A stretch of 18,758 bases of DNA from CAYXZR01 sp964470025 (GTDB taxonomy: Bacteria > Patescibacteriota > Patescibacteriia > Buchananbacterales > UBA6539): contig CAYXZR010000020.1 of NCBI GenBank assembly GCA_964470025.1, positions 1 through 18,758 on the forward strand, written 5' to 3'. Position numbers and translations under genes: made by a program. Within the stretch, counting starts at the first letter, position 1, and the number at the start of each line of letters is the position of its first letter. The notes beneath the pieces were generated by a model. It had not been told where the DNA came from and made no database searches. It saw nothing but the letters and a program-made list of their open reading frames with translations. Positions 5,852 through 12,987 of this stretch are shown here, piece by piece.

Positions 5852-6898
5852 TTATCTAAGCAGCTCCGGGTTTGTCATGCGTGATTTAGCGGTCTCTTCG
5901 TCAATCACTCCGTCATTATACAGATTGATCAAATCTTGATCCATTGTGATCATGCCATCTTCTGCACTTGTTTGGATTACTGTCTTAATCTGTGCAACCT
6001 TGTTTTCACGAATAAGATTAGCAATCGCTGGTTTGTTGACAAGAATTTCTCGGGCAGCAATTCTTCCGCCATCTTTTTTAGTGATTAATTCTTGAGAAAT
6101 AATACCCTTCAGCGTCATAGATACCTGCAAGCGAATCTGCTGCTGCTGGTGCGGAGGAAAAATATCAATAATTCGGTCAATTGTCTGAGCCGCATTGTGA
6201 GTATGGAGTGTGGCAAGAACCAAGTGGCCTGTTTCTGCAAGTGTAATAGTCGCAGCAATTGTTTCTAGGTTACGCATCTCACCTACCATAATCACATTTG
6301 GATCTTGTCTAAGAACATGAGTCAACGCACTGCTAAATGAATTCATGTCAGTGTGGAGTTGGCGCTGCTTAATAACACTTTTTTTAGAGTTGAATATAAA
6401 TTCAATCGGATCCTCAAGAGTAACTATGTGCTCTGATCGTGTGGTATTAATATGCTGCACCATTGACGCTAGAGAGGTGGATTTACCAGAGCCAGTTGGG
6501 CCAGTGATAAGGATCAAGCCTTGGTGTAGGTTGATTAGTCGATGCACAATCTCCGGCATGCGAATTTCATCCATCGTTGGAATATCAGATGGGATAACAC
6601 GAGCAACCATTCCTACGTGATCTTTTTCAAAATGAATGTTAACTCGAAAACGATGACCGCTTTCGATTTCATGAGAAACATCAAGTTCCTTTTCCTTATT
6701 AAAAACCTCTCTCTGTTTATCAGAAAGAATGCTTTCAATTAGAGTCCTTGCAGACTTCGGTGTGAGCTTAGGCTCATCAAGTGGTGTCAGGTCACCATCA
6801 ATACGAAGTACTGGCGGCATGCCAACAATAATATGTACATCTGACGCCTTTCGCTCGACGGCAGTAGAAAATAAAGAATCAATTGTCATAGGGATCAT
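5852..6898 (-). CDS. pilT: Type IV pilus retraction ATPase PilT
   Basis: Hexameric cytoplasmic ATPase that powers pilus retraction and twitching. Domains in order: N-terminal PAS-like region with SDVHIIVGMPPVLRIDG (residues 19-35), Walker A GPTGSGKS (133-140), Asp box LEDPIEF (161-167), Walker B NVIMVGE (201-207), His box GHLVLATLHTHNA (224-236), and AIANLIRE (291-298), which corresponds to the PilT-specific AIRNLIRE motif needed for retraction. Length (348 residues) is normal. An in-frame ATG three codons later (6889) gives MTIDSLF and may be the real start; neither has a ribosome binding site. The gene follows rnc by 48 bases on the same strand. No other pilus genes adjoin it; a PilB-like motor gene lies at the far end of the window. 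Confidence 0.94.
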   Translation of the reverse strand: MIPMTIDSLFSTAVERKASDVHIIVGMPPVLRIDGDLTPLDEPKLTPKSARTLIESILSDKQREVFNKEKELDVSHEIESGHRFRVNIHFEKDHVGMVARVIPSDIPTMDEIRMPEIVHRLINLHQGLILITGPTGSGKSTSLASMVQHINTTRSEHIVTLEDPIEFIFNSKKSVIKQRQLHTDMNSFSSALTHVLRQDPNVIMVGEMRNLETIAATITLAETGHLVLATLHTHNAAQTIDRIIDIFPPHQQQQIRLQVSMTLKGIISQELITKKDGGRIAAREILVNKPAIANLIRENKVAQIKTVIQTSAEDGMITMDQDLINLYNDGVIDEETAKSRMTNPELLR

Positions 6899-6946
6899 AT
6901 TAGTAAACAGTAGTTAGAACAGAGCCTCCATGCTCACTACTATCTG

Positions 6947-7645
6947 CTAATCCCAACCCTTTTTCTTAAGTGCTTTTGCTGCTGCTTTAGTCTGTGCTTC
7001 TTGCTTGCTTAAGCCTTTGCTTTGTGCAACAAGTTCTTCATCAAGGAACACGCCTACTTCAAATTCTTTAGCATGATCAGGTCCATCTTCGCTAAGTACA
7101 CGGTATGATGGAGTAATTTTTAGCTGCTCTTGTGCTACCTCTTGAAACTTACTTTTAGCATCGATATAGCTTTGATTTTCAAGAATTGCCGGCAGTTTTG
7201 GCAGTAAGACACGAGTGATAAAGTCTTTTGATATCTCATATCCTTGGTCGAGATATAGCGCACCAATAACTGCTTCAAATGCATCAGCAAGTATATATCG
7301 TCGAGCTTTACTATTGGCGTCTTTTGCTTCACCTTTGCTCAAGTAGAGAAATTCTTCTAGTCCTGTTTCTCGTGCAAGATCAGAAAGCATATTACTGTTA
7401 ACCAAACTAGCTCGCCAGTTTGTTAACTCCCCTTCTGGATTTGGAAAATTACCGTAAAGGTATTCTGTAACAACAAGCTCAAGTACTGCATCACCTAAAA
7501 ACTCAAGTCGTTCATTGTGATCTAATTCAAAGCTTGGATTTTCATTTAGATACGATCGGTGTACGAGCGCTTGTCGTAGAAGTTTTTCGTTTGCAAATGA
7601 AACGCCAAGTTGCTGTTCAAGTTGTGAAAAATTTTTTATTGCCAT
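6947..7645 (-). CDS. rnc: Ribonuclease III
   Basis: Double-strand-specific endoribonuclease that processes rRNA precursors and structured mRNAs. The N-terminal catalytic domain has the signature NERLEFLGDAVLEL with Glu45 and Asp52, and Asp121/Glu124 in ADAFEAVIGALYLDQG, the four metal-site acids at the spacing of E. coli RNase III. The double-stranded RNA-binding domain follows from about 162 to the C-terminus (DAKSKFQEVAQ, then SKQEAQTKAAAKALKKKG). Length (232 residues) is normal. It starts 8 bases after nusB ends; a weak AAGGA lies about 10 bases before the ATG, inside the end of nusB. Confidence 0.97.
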   Translation of the reverse strand: MAIKNFSQLEQQLGVSFANEKLLRQALVHRSYLNENPSFELDHNERLEFLGDAVLELVVTEYLYGNFPNPEGELTNWRASLVNSNMLSDLARETGLEEFLYLSKGEAKDANSKARRYILADAFEAVIGALYLDQGYEISKDFITRVLLPKLPAILENQSYIDAKSKFQEVAQEQLKITPSYRVLSEDGPDHAKEFEVGVFLDEELVAQSKGLSKQEAQTKAAAKALKKKGWD

Positions 7646-7653
7646 TAGTGATC

Positions 7654-8070
7654 TTATCCTTGTAAGTCTTTATAGATTGCACCCAACACACCGTTTACAA
7701 ATTTACCAGATGATTCCCCACCAAAGTTTTTCGCAAGCTCAATCGCTTCATTGATTGCTACTTTTTCAGGAATATCTTTATCATGCTTCATTTCATAAAT
7801 TCCCATCCGAAGAACATTTCTATCTACAATAGTGATTTGTTCTAGTGGCCATTCGGTTGCATACTGTGTGATAAGTGCGTCAATCTCTTTTTGATTTTGC
7901 AGAGTACCTGCAACCAAATTCTCAATAAACCCCTGGTCATCAAACGCAGGGGCAAATTCTTTGAGATTTTGCTCAACAAGACCAGTTACATCTACATCAA
8001 GTAAATTGTTGAAATCAACAAGAAATAATGTTTGTAGCGCAATAGTTCGTGCTAAGTGTCTATTCGACAT
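7654..8070 (-). CDS. nusB: Transcription antitermination factor NusB
   Basis: All-helical RNA-binding protein that joins NusE/S10 on boxA to form the rRNA antitermination complex. Typical features are the N-terminal RHLARTIALQTLFLVDF (residues 3-19), the central WPLEQITIVDRNVLRMGIYEM and the C-terminal KVAINEAIELAKNFGGESS followed by KFVNGVLGAI. Length (138 residues) is normal. It lies between rpmF (9-base gap) and rnc (8-base gap), grouping ribosomal protein, rRNA transcription and rRNA processing in one unit. Confidence 0.95.
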   Translation of the reverse strand: MSNRHLARTIALQTLFLVDFNNLLDVDVTGLVEQNLKEFAPAFDDQGFIENLVAGTLQNQKEIDALITQYATEWPLEQITIVDRNVLRMGIYEMKHDKDIPEKVAINEAIELAKNFGGESSGKFVNGVLGAIYKDLQG

Positions 8071-8079
8071 AAAAAGTGT

Positions 8080-8262
8080 TTATGAACTTCGTGAAGCTCG
8101 TTTTGCAAAGGTATCCCGACCCTGCTTGGTTCGTCGTGATGGTTGTACACGGTGAGATCCAGCAACATCTTGTACAGAAGTCACTGATTCCAAATCAAGT
8201 GCAAAGTGTGACCCTCGTCGTCGCTTCGATGATGAAGTTCGTTTTTTCTTTGGTACTGACAT
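8080..8262 (-). CDS. rpmF: Large ribosomal subunit protein bL32, zinc-free form
   Basis: Small basic 60-residue ribosomal protein. The N-terminus MSVPKKKRTSSSKRRRGSHF matches the conserved bL32 start (M-A/S-V-P-K-K-R-T-S). Many bL32 proteins carry four cysteines in the second half that form a zinc ribbon; this one has none, the positions being filled by residues such as those in VTSVQDVAGSHRVQPSRR, so it is the cysteine-free type. It is the first gene of the rpmF-nusB-rnc-(pilT) unit behind a good promoter. No Shine-Dalgarno sequence precedes the ATG. The call rests on the N-terminal match, size and context. Confidence 0.88.
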   Translation of the reverse strand: MSVPKKKRTSSSKRRRGSHFALDLESVTSVQDVAGSHRVQPSRRTKQGRDTFAKRASRSS

Positions 8263-8303
8263 AATCTATAAATAAGTATATCAAATTAAATTAACGTAGC
8301 GAA

Positions 8304-8345
8304 ATAGTCTGTCGGGACTATACTATAAAATGAAATTTATTTCAA
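8304..8345 (-). promoter_or_regulatory. Promoter of the rpmF unit with overlapping inverted repeat
   Basis: Minus-strand TTGAAA (8345-8340), 17-base spacer and TATAGT (8322-8317), each one mismatch from consensus. The -35 box begins 5 bases after the gyrA stop. An inverted repeat ATAGTC-N6-GACTAT (8304-8321) overlaps the -10 box and the predicted start point near 8310. It could be a repressor site, or a weak hairpin that limits readthrough from gyrA. Confidence 0.65.
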
Positions 8346-8349
8346 GCCC

Positions 8350-9594
8350 CTAGCCTTCACTCTCTTTTTCAGCTGCGCCAAGGAAGGTAATTGAGGCTAC
8401 TTTGTCGCCCGCAGCCTTAAATCGCATCAATCGCACGCCCTGAGTAGCTCTACCAAGCTCACTCACAGACTTGAGCGGTAGGCGGATCACCTGACCCTTG
8501 GTCGAGATGATAATCATGTCGCCTTCGGCAGCTTTACCGTTGATAACAAACGCTTTTACTAATTGGCCTGTTTTAGCAGAAATATTAGCAGTCTTAATTC
8601 CAGATCCACCTCGTCCCTGAAGCTTGTAGTTGGTGAGCTCAGTTCGCTTACCAAAGCCTAATTCAGTAACAATCAGTAGTTGTCCATCTTTAAGTAGTTT
8701 TTTATCTACTACATCCATTCCTACTAAGAAATCATCAGACTTGATTCTAATACCACGAACACCAGCCGCTGATCGACCCATTGCTCGTACATGAGATTCT
8801 TTAAATCGAATTGCTTGACCCTTTGAGGTTGCAAGAATTACGCCATCTTCTCCGCTAGTAGGGTCAACCCACTTAAGCTCATCATCTTTCTTCAGCTTGA
8901 TCGCGATAAGTCCTGACTTTCGTACATTGGCAAAGTCTTCAATATCAACCTTCTTAATTGTTCCCTTCAAAGTTGCCATCATTAAGTATTTGTAGTCAGC
9001 AAGACCAGTAAGTGGCAGTGCAGCACTCACCTTCTCATCTGGCGCAAGTTGCAAGAAGTTTACAATCGCTTGACCCTTAGCAGTTCGTGAGGCTTTTGGA
9101 ATATCGTATGCCTTTAGCTGGAACACTCGACCCTTAGTGGTGAAAAATAAGATATCAGAGTGAGTGGTGGTGGTGAAGAAATGTTCCACAACGTCATCTT
9201 CTTTGGTGGTGAGTCCTGCGACTCCTTTTCCGCCACGAGATTGTGTCTTGAATGTTTCAGGGGGAAGACGTTTGATGTAACCATCTTTAGTGATAGTAAC
9301 TATTGTGTCTTCATTTGGAATAAGGTCTTCTGCACTAAAGCTTTTTACGCCATGAGCAACAAGGTCGGTTCGTCGTTCATCGCCGTATTTTTCTTTAATT
9401 TCAGCAAGTTCATCTTTAATAATTCCAAGCATCTTTGTACGAGACTTAAGAATACTTTCAAGTTCTTTAATGAGCGCAAGTTTTTCTTTAAGTTCTTGTT
9501 CGATCTTAAGTCGTTCCAAGTTTGCCAACTGTTGCAATCGCATTTCCAAAATAGCAACCGCTTGACGCTCAGAAAGTTTAAACTTCTTAATCAA
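8350..9594 (-). CDS. gyrA: DNA gyrase subunit A, C-terminal part of a split gene
   Basis: Second half of GyrA, in a different frame from the first. It starts in the C-gate coiled coil (KKFKLSERQAVAILEMRLQQLANLERLK) and continues through the tower end (KEKYGDERRT) into the six-bladed C-terminal DNA-wrapping domain. QSRGGKG at 118-124 is the GyrA box, which separates gyrase from topoisomerase IV ParC. Later blades show GVRGIRI, GRGGSGIKT and GVRLMRF. The TTG start at 9594 shares bases with the TGA stop of the first half (TTGA, 4-base overlap). However, the frame is open seven codons further upstream, to a TAA, and those codons (EVAKENL) also look like native GyrA, so the start is unlikely to be an evolved one. 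Together the two parts (434 + 414 residues) equal a normal GyrA. Confidence 0.9.
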   Translation of the reverse strand: MIKKFKLSERQAVAILEMRLQQLANLERLKIEQELKEKLALIKELESILKSRTKMLGIIKDELAEIKEKYGDERRTDLVAHGVKSFSAEDLIPNEDTIVTITKDGYIKRLPPETFKTQSRGGKGVAGLTTKEDDVVEHFFTTTTHSDILFFTTKGRVFQLKAYDIPKASRTAKGQAIVNFLQLAPDEKVSAALPLTGLADYKYLMMATLKGTIKKVDIEDFANVRKSGLIAIKLKKDDELKWVDPTSGEDGVILATSKGQAIRFKESHVRAMGRSAAGVRGIRIKSDDFLVGMDVVDKKLLKDGQLLIVTELGFGKRTELTNYKLQGRGGSGIKTANISAKTGQLVKAFVINGKAAEGDMIIISTKGQVIRLPLKSVSELGRATQGVRLMRFKAAGDKVASITFLGAAEKESEG

Positions 9595-9654
9595 GTTTTC
9601 TTTTGCAACTTCTTAAATTTAAAAATATATCCAATAAACCAGATTTTTTTAATT
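9591..9654 (-). other. Frame-breaking AT-rich segment inside gyrA
   Basis: On the coding strand, native GyrA sequence ends at the codons for TIKK (to 9645) and resumes at EVAKENLIKKF (from 9612). Between them lie 32 bases (9644-9613), 27 of them A or T, where relatives have about four residues (of the type S-K-D-P). The net change is about +20 bases, which shifts the frame. A TAA in the downstream frame lies right at the resume point, so no single frame reads through. Flanks AATTAAAAA and TTTTTAAATT could pair with one bulge and loop the segment out. Confidence 0.8.
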
Positions 9655-10895
9655 GTTTCAATAATTTGATCAATTTTTACTAGCGCCAATTTCAAGCCTT
9701 CTAGAATATGTGCTCGATCTTTTGCTTGTGCTAGATCAAATTCAGTTCGTCGTTTTATAACCTCTTCTCGATGTTTGATGTATTCCTCAAGGATCATCTT
9801 AAGGGTAAGTACACGAGGCTGTATCCCGTCAATCAACGCCAGCATGTTTACATGAAATGTTGTTTGCAAGTCGGTGTGTTTAAACAAAGAGTTTAAAATC
9901 TTTTTTGGATACGCATCTTTCTTAAGCTCAATCACAATTCGTACACCTTGTCGTGAAGATTCATCTCGTAGATCTTTAATACCATCGAGCTTCTTGTCTT
10001 TTACTAGTGTTGCAATTTTTTCAATCAGGGTAGCTTTGTTTACTTGGTATGGAACCTCAGTAACTAAGATTCTAAAGGTGTTATTTTTCTCTTCAACAAT
10101 TTCAGTTTTTGCACGAATAACAATACCACCTTTTCCTGTCGCGTATGCCTGCTTAATTTCATTTGAGTCAAAAATAATTCCACCGGTTGGGAAATCAGGT
10201 CCTTTTACGTATTGCATCAGATCATCGACAGTAGCGTCTGAGTTATCAATAAGATGTGTGGTCGCATCAATAAGTTCAGTGAGATTATGTGGAGGGATGT
10301 TAGTCGCCATACCTACGGCAATACCCATCGCACCATTAAGCAGCAAGCTAGGAAGCTTTGCTGGAAGTACTACTGGTTCTTGGTGGGCACCATCATAGTT
10401 TGGCACAAAGTTCACCGTCTTTTTCTCGATATCATACAGCATCTCTTCTGCAATGGGTGTCAGCTTGGCTTCGGTATAACGCATTGCTGCAGCAGAGTCA
10501 CCGTCCATAGAGCCGAAGTTACCTTGGCCATTTACAAATGGATATCGTAACGAAAAGTCCTGAGCCATACGCACCATTGAGTCATACACTGCAGAGTCAC
10601 CATGTGGGTGATACTTACCAAGCACCTCACCAACTACAGTTGCTGATTTTCGGTACTTAGCGCTTGATCGAAGACCAACTTTCCACATCGCGTACAAAAT
10701 ACGTCGGTGTACTGGCTTCATGCCGTCACGTACATCTGGAAGTGCTCGAGAGACGATCACAGACATCGCATAGTCAAGGTATGACTGCTGCATTTCAGAA
10801 ACAATTGGCTGTGGTTCAACTCGCTGCAAAGATGTTTCAGCTGATGGTTGATCAGCTTTCTTGATTGGTTTTTTTGGGGTTACTTTTTTTGGCAT
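9591..10895 (-). CDS. gyrA: DNA gyrase subunit A, N-terminal part of a split gene
   Basis: Breakage-reunion half of GyrA, which cuts and religates DNA during ATP-driven negative supercoiling with GyrB. The catalytic tyrosine is Tyr140 (AAAMRYTEAKL); the quinolone-determining region HPHGDSAVYDSMVRMAQ keeps the sensitive-type Ser101 and Asp105. A lysine/proline-rich extension of about 25 residues precedes the conserved core. Homology runs to IDQIIETIKK (Lys417). The last 17 residues, read through an AT-rich stretch, do not look like GyrA and end at TGA. The conserved sequence then resumes in another frame (see break entry). The gene follows the membrane-protein gene by 10 bases. As a separate polypeptide this half would end in the C-gate domain. 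Confidence 0.92.
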   Translation of the reverse strand: MPKKVTPKKPIKKADQPSAETSLQRVEPQPIVSEMQQSYLDYAMSVIVSRALPDVRDGMKPVHRRILYAMWKVGLRSSAKYRKSATVVGEVLGKYHPHGDSAVYDSMVRMAQDFSLRYPFVNGQGNFGSMDGDSAAAMRYTEAKLTPIAEEMLYDIEKKTVNFVPNYDGAHQEPVVLPAKLPSLLLNGAMGIAVGMATNIPPHNLTELIDATTHLIDNSDATVDDLMQYVKGPDFPTGGIIFDSNEIKQAYATGKGGIVIRAKTEIVEEKNNTFRILVTEVPYQVNKATLIEKIATLVKDKKLDGIKDLRDESSRQGVRIVIELKKDAYPKKILNSLFKHTDLQTTFHVNMLALIDGIQPRVLTLKMILEEYIKHREEVIKRRTEFDLAQAKDRAHILEGLKLALVKIDQIIETIKKIWFIGYIFKFKKLQKKT

Positions 10896-10905
10896 ATGTC
10901 AGTTG

Positions 10906-11679
10906 CTACTGTTGAAATGTAAATGTTGTTCTAAAATTATTTAGTAAAGTTTCCTGTGTCTCATCTTCTGTATTTATAATAAACAAATAGGTATGGGTGC
11001 TAGTAGAAAATGTAACAATCAAATACTCTTTTTCCAATGCATCATCGTATACGGTGAATTCTTCAGCTGGTAGTGAGTCAACCGTACTTGTAGCTTGCAG
11101 TGGGAGTGATTTATTCTGTAATAGCTCATTATCCTCTGCACGTTCAGTCGTTTCAACAAGAAGCATTGGCACTGTATCTAGCGAAGAGCAAGGCGGTTCT
11201 TGCTGTAGTGTGGTGTCGTAACAAAACGAATAAGCAAATGAAGTATCATCTTCTGTGCTAAGTATCGCTACTCCTGCCGGCACTTCAAAGGTAAAACCAA
11301 GAACGTCATTAGAGTATTGGTATGCTTCATTCTTAAGTGCTAGTGATATTTGAAATTTTCGTTCTAGTTCTTCAGCAAGGTTTGCCTCGACGTTAGACTC
11401 TGCGTTTTTTCTATCCTGCTCAATCAGTGCATCAGTTTTTTCTATAAATTCATCAATTTGTTGCTTTGCATTAGTTGCTTGATTTGCAAACTCATCAGCA
11501 GCTTTTACCAATTCTTGATAGAGACTATTGTCCCCTTCCTGCACAGGCTGTGCAAGAAGTTTTGGCAATGATACAAGCCACACACTTACGATGCCAAAGG
11601 TGAACACAGAAACAAAAATTTTTAAAAGTAAAGATCGTCGTTTTACCGGAAGCTGACGTAACCGAGTTAACCAATCCAT
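10906..11679 (-). CDS. Membrane-anchored protein of unknown function
   Basis: Not recognised as a named family. From ATG 11679 (MDWLTRLRQLPVKRR) it is 257 residues: a short basic cytoplasmic N-terminus, one transmembrane helix (about 17-40, LLLKIFVSVFTFGIVSVWLV), a helical, probably coiled-coil stretch rich in E, K, Q and A (about 55-115), then a globular extracytoplasmic domain beginning near YSNDVLGFTFEVPAGV. That start, with aromatic strands and the end FRTTFTF, recalls PsbP/DUF1795-like folds, but this is a guess. An upstream in-frame start at 11700 would overlap the preceding gene; ATG 11679 lies 4 bases after that gene's stop and gives a normal anchor, so it is preferred. It sits between the MBL-fold gene and gyrA in one unit. 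Confidence 0.7.
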   Translation of the reverse strand: MDWLTRLRQLPVKRRSLLLKIFVSVFTFGIVSVWLVSLPKLLAQPVQEGDNSLYQELVKAADEFANQATNAKQQIDEFIEKTDALIEQDRKNAESNVEANLAEELERKFQISLALKNEAYQYSNDVLGFTFEVPAGVAILSTEDDTSFAYSFCYDTTLQQEPPCSSLDTVPMLLVETTERAEDNELLQNKSLPLQATSTVDSLPAEEFTVYDDALEKEYLIVTFSTSTHTYLFIINTEDETQETLLNNFRTTFTFQQ

Positions 11680-11683
11680 AACG

Positions 11684-12304
11684 CTAAGCAGTAACAACAA
11701 TTAACTTCATTTCATCTTGTGGTAAATTCTTCTTGGTTATTTTGTACTTATCTGTCGTTTCACTCGCAACACCAATTTCTTTTATAAAAGCTGCAGCGTC
11801 CTGAGGTGCACCATTTTTCAAGCCTGGAATTTTATAAAGCATCGGGATAACAATTCGTGGTTCTAGTTGACTAATTACTTCTGCGGCTTGTTTTACAGTA
11901 AGTGGCTCACCACCAGCTGGAACAATTACAATATCAATGCCTTCTAAGTGCTCCATTTGTGCGTTGGTGAGTGGGGTAGTGAGTTGTCCAGTGTGCACGA
12001 TACTAAGACCGTCAATTTCAATTCGGTACAACACAGAATCAGATCCATCTTCACCCGCAACTCCATATACAAAGGTATTTTGAACCTCATACTCACCTGG
12101 CTGGTCGATTATAAATACATCATCAGTCACAGGTTTAACAGTGTCCTGTGCTACTATCTTCTCATCTTTTGATGTGCAGAGTACGATGTCTCCTGCTAAG
12201 CGTGGAGCTTTAAGTCCACTTGTTTTGCTTAATGGGTCAATAATGACAGTTGTAGAATCTCCTTGTAATTTAAAGCAGCTCTGACCAAACCATTGGATAT
12301 TCAT
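11684..12304 (-). CDS. UlaG-like metallo-beta-lactamase-fold protein lacking most metal ligands
   Basis: The opening MNIQWFGQSCFKLQG, then VIIDPLS, DIVLCTSKDEK, FIIDQPGEYEV and PRIVIPMLYKIPGLKNG, follow the UlaG-like (Lactamase_B_3) layout. The usual metal-binding HxHxDH motif after the third strand (typically V-T-H-x-H-x-D-H) is replaced by CTSKDEK with no histidine. The later H-x-G-D is HTGQL (Asp replaced by Gln), and the final H in P-M-H-Y-K is Leu (PMLYK). So the fold is kept but the zinc site is almost fully lost; it is probably not a hydrolase and may act as a binding or scaffold protein. Length (206 residues) is in the family range. First gene of the unit with the membrane protein and gyrA. 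Confidence 0.85.
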   Translation of the reverse strand: MNIQWFGQSCFKLQGDSTTVIIDPLSKTSGLKAPRLAGDIVLCTSKDEKIVAQDTVKPVTDDVFIIDQPGEYEVQNTFVYGVAGEDGSDSVLYRIEIDGLSIVHTGQLTTPLTNAQMEHLEGIDIVIVPAGGEPLTVKQAAEVISQLEPRIVIPMLYKIPGLKNGAPQDAAAFIKEIGVASETTDKYKITKKNLPQDEMKLIVVTA

Positions 12305-12329
12305 AAATAGATTTCAATATCAACAAATT

Positions 12330-12357
12330 AAAAATGTGCCTCAAAAAGGCGCTTTTA
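12330..12357 (-). terminator. Hairpin after the orf182 gene, at the start point of the MBL-gene unit
   Basis: GTGCCT (12336-12341), CAAAA loop, AGGCGC (12347-12352) form a 6-bp stem; on the minus strand it has one C-A mismatch and is followed by ATTTTT (12335-12330). It can weakly end transcripts from the gene at 12433-12975. The -10 box of the next unit lies directly upstream, so the new transcript would start inside the first arm. Confidence 0.5.
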
Positions 12358-12385
12358 TTGTAACATAAAACCATGCCATGAGCAA
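12357..12385 (-). promoter_or_regulatory. Promoter of the MBL-membrane protein-gyrA unit
   Basis: Minus-strand TTGCTC (12385-12380), 17-base spacer, TACAAT (12362-12357). The predicted start point is near 12350, giving a leader of about 45 bases. This is the only convincing promoter I see upstream of gyrA. Confidence 0.6.
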
Positions 12386-12432
12386 GGAAATACCTAAAGT
12401 TTTTTGACTAAAATCAGGCAATAATTAGATGC

Positions 12433-12975
12433 CTAAACCACTAGGTCGGGTTTTTGTGGTGGCCGTGATGTGGTTGAGCTAGAATCAGGTGTAGCATCAT
12501 TCTGATTTCGTCGCTGAAATGAAGAAACGGGGCCATTTTTACTAAAGTTGGCATGTAGAGCGCTACCACGTTTTCGAGCCTGTTGTTGTTCTAATTTTCG
12601 CTCAGCATAGCGCTTATCAAGTGGATTAAGCTCATCCATAGCCTCTTGGGACAGTTCATCTTGTATTAGCGAAAATGCATACTCTCTTACACGCGCCTCT
12701 TTTGCTGCGCGGTCTTGTTCAAGTTGCTTGATGGCAGCACGGCGCCATAGAGAAGAGGTTGCAACATGACTATTTCGCTCAACAAGGCCTTTTTTCTTAA
12801 GATGGCGCATGATTCTCATCGCTTTCTGCTTATTTACCCGATCGCCTTTTAATAGCTTACTTAAGCCAGATTTTTTCAGCTCAATTCGAGCCTCTTTACC
12901 TAGGTTGCCGTATTTACTGCCAACTAGTTTGTAGAGGTTCTTTTTAGTTATATCTGGAGAGGTTCGTATAGACAT
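12433..12975 (-). CDS. Basic protein of unknown function, possibly nucleic-acid binding
   Basis: Not recognised. From ATG 12975 the product is 180 residues. The first 65 (SIRTSPDITKKNLYKLVGSK to KAMRIMRHLKKKGLVERNS) are helical and lysine-rich and look like a compact helix-turn-helix or winged-helix unit. The middle (about 75-140) is a long charged helix rich in E, R, Q and A. The last 40 are low-complexity (S, T, P, N), probably disordered. There is no signal peptide or membrane segment. The start at GTG 12981 is possible, but a TATACT -10 box ends only 6 bases before ATG 12975, so the transcript would begin at or next to that ATG. It is divergent from rpsA. Confidence 0.7.
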   Translation of the reverse strand: MSIRTSPDITKKNLYKLVGSKYGNLGKEARIELKKSGLSKLLKGDRVNKQKAMRIMRHLKKKGLVERNSHVATSSLWRRAAIKQLEQDRAAKEARVREYAFSLIQDELSQEAMDELNPLDKRYAERKLEQQQARKRGSALHANFSKNGPVSSFQRRNQNDATPDSSSTTSRPPQKPDLVV

Positions 12976-12981
12976 ATACAC

Positions 12982-12987
12982 AGTATA
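12982..12987 (-). promoter_or_regulatory. -10 box giving a leaderless start for the orf182 gene
   Basis: Minus-strand TATACT (12987-12982) ends 6 bases before ATG 12975, so the expected start point coincides with the start codon. No clear -35 box was found. Confidence 0.45.

Noticed and set aside
6899..6946. Tiny ORF and hairpin (AGTAGT/ACTACT) between rnc and pilT as an attenuator
   Set aside because: The six-base stem and five-codon ORF are too small to separate from chance, and there is no terminator stem.
9591..9593. UGA as a sense codon (for example Gly, code 25) joining the gyrA halves
   Set aside because: Reading through the TGA stays in the wrong frame and gives no GyrA-like sequence, and conserved genes elsewhere contain no in-frame TGA.
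9600..9625. Simple -1 slip on the A-rich run to fuse gyrA
   Set aside because: A slip at the A-AAG run would join the frames, but no classical seven-base slippery site is present, and the bases before it are native GyrA in the other frame, so the lesion is upstream of any slip.
9613..9644. Group I/II intron or intein in gyrA
   Set aside because: The extra sequence is only about 20 bases net, with none of the motifs or length of an intron or intein.
9160..9669. Plus-strand 169-residue reading frame opposite gyrA
   Set aside because: Shadow of the gyrA C-terminal half; sequence has no protein-like conservation.
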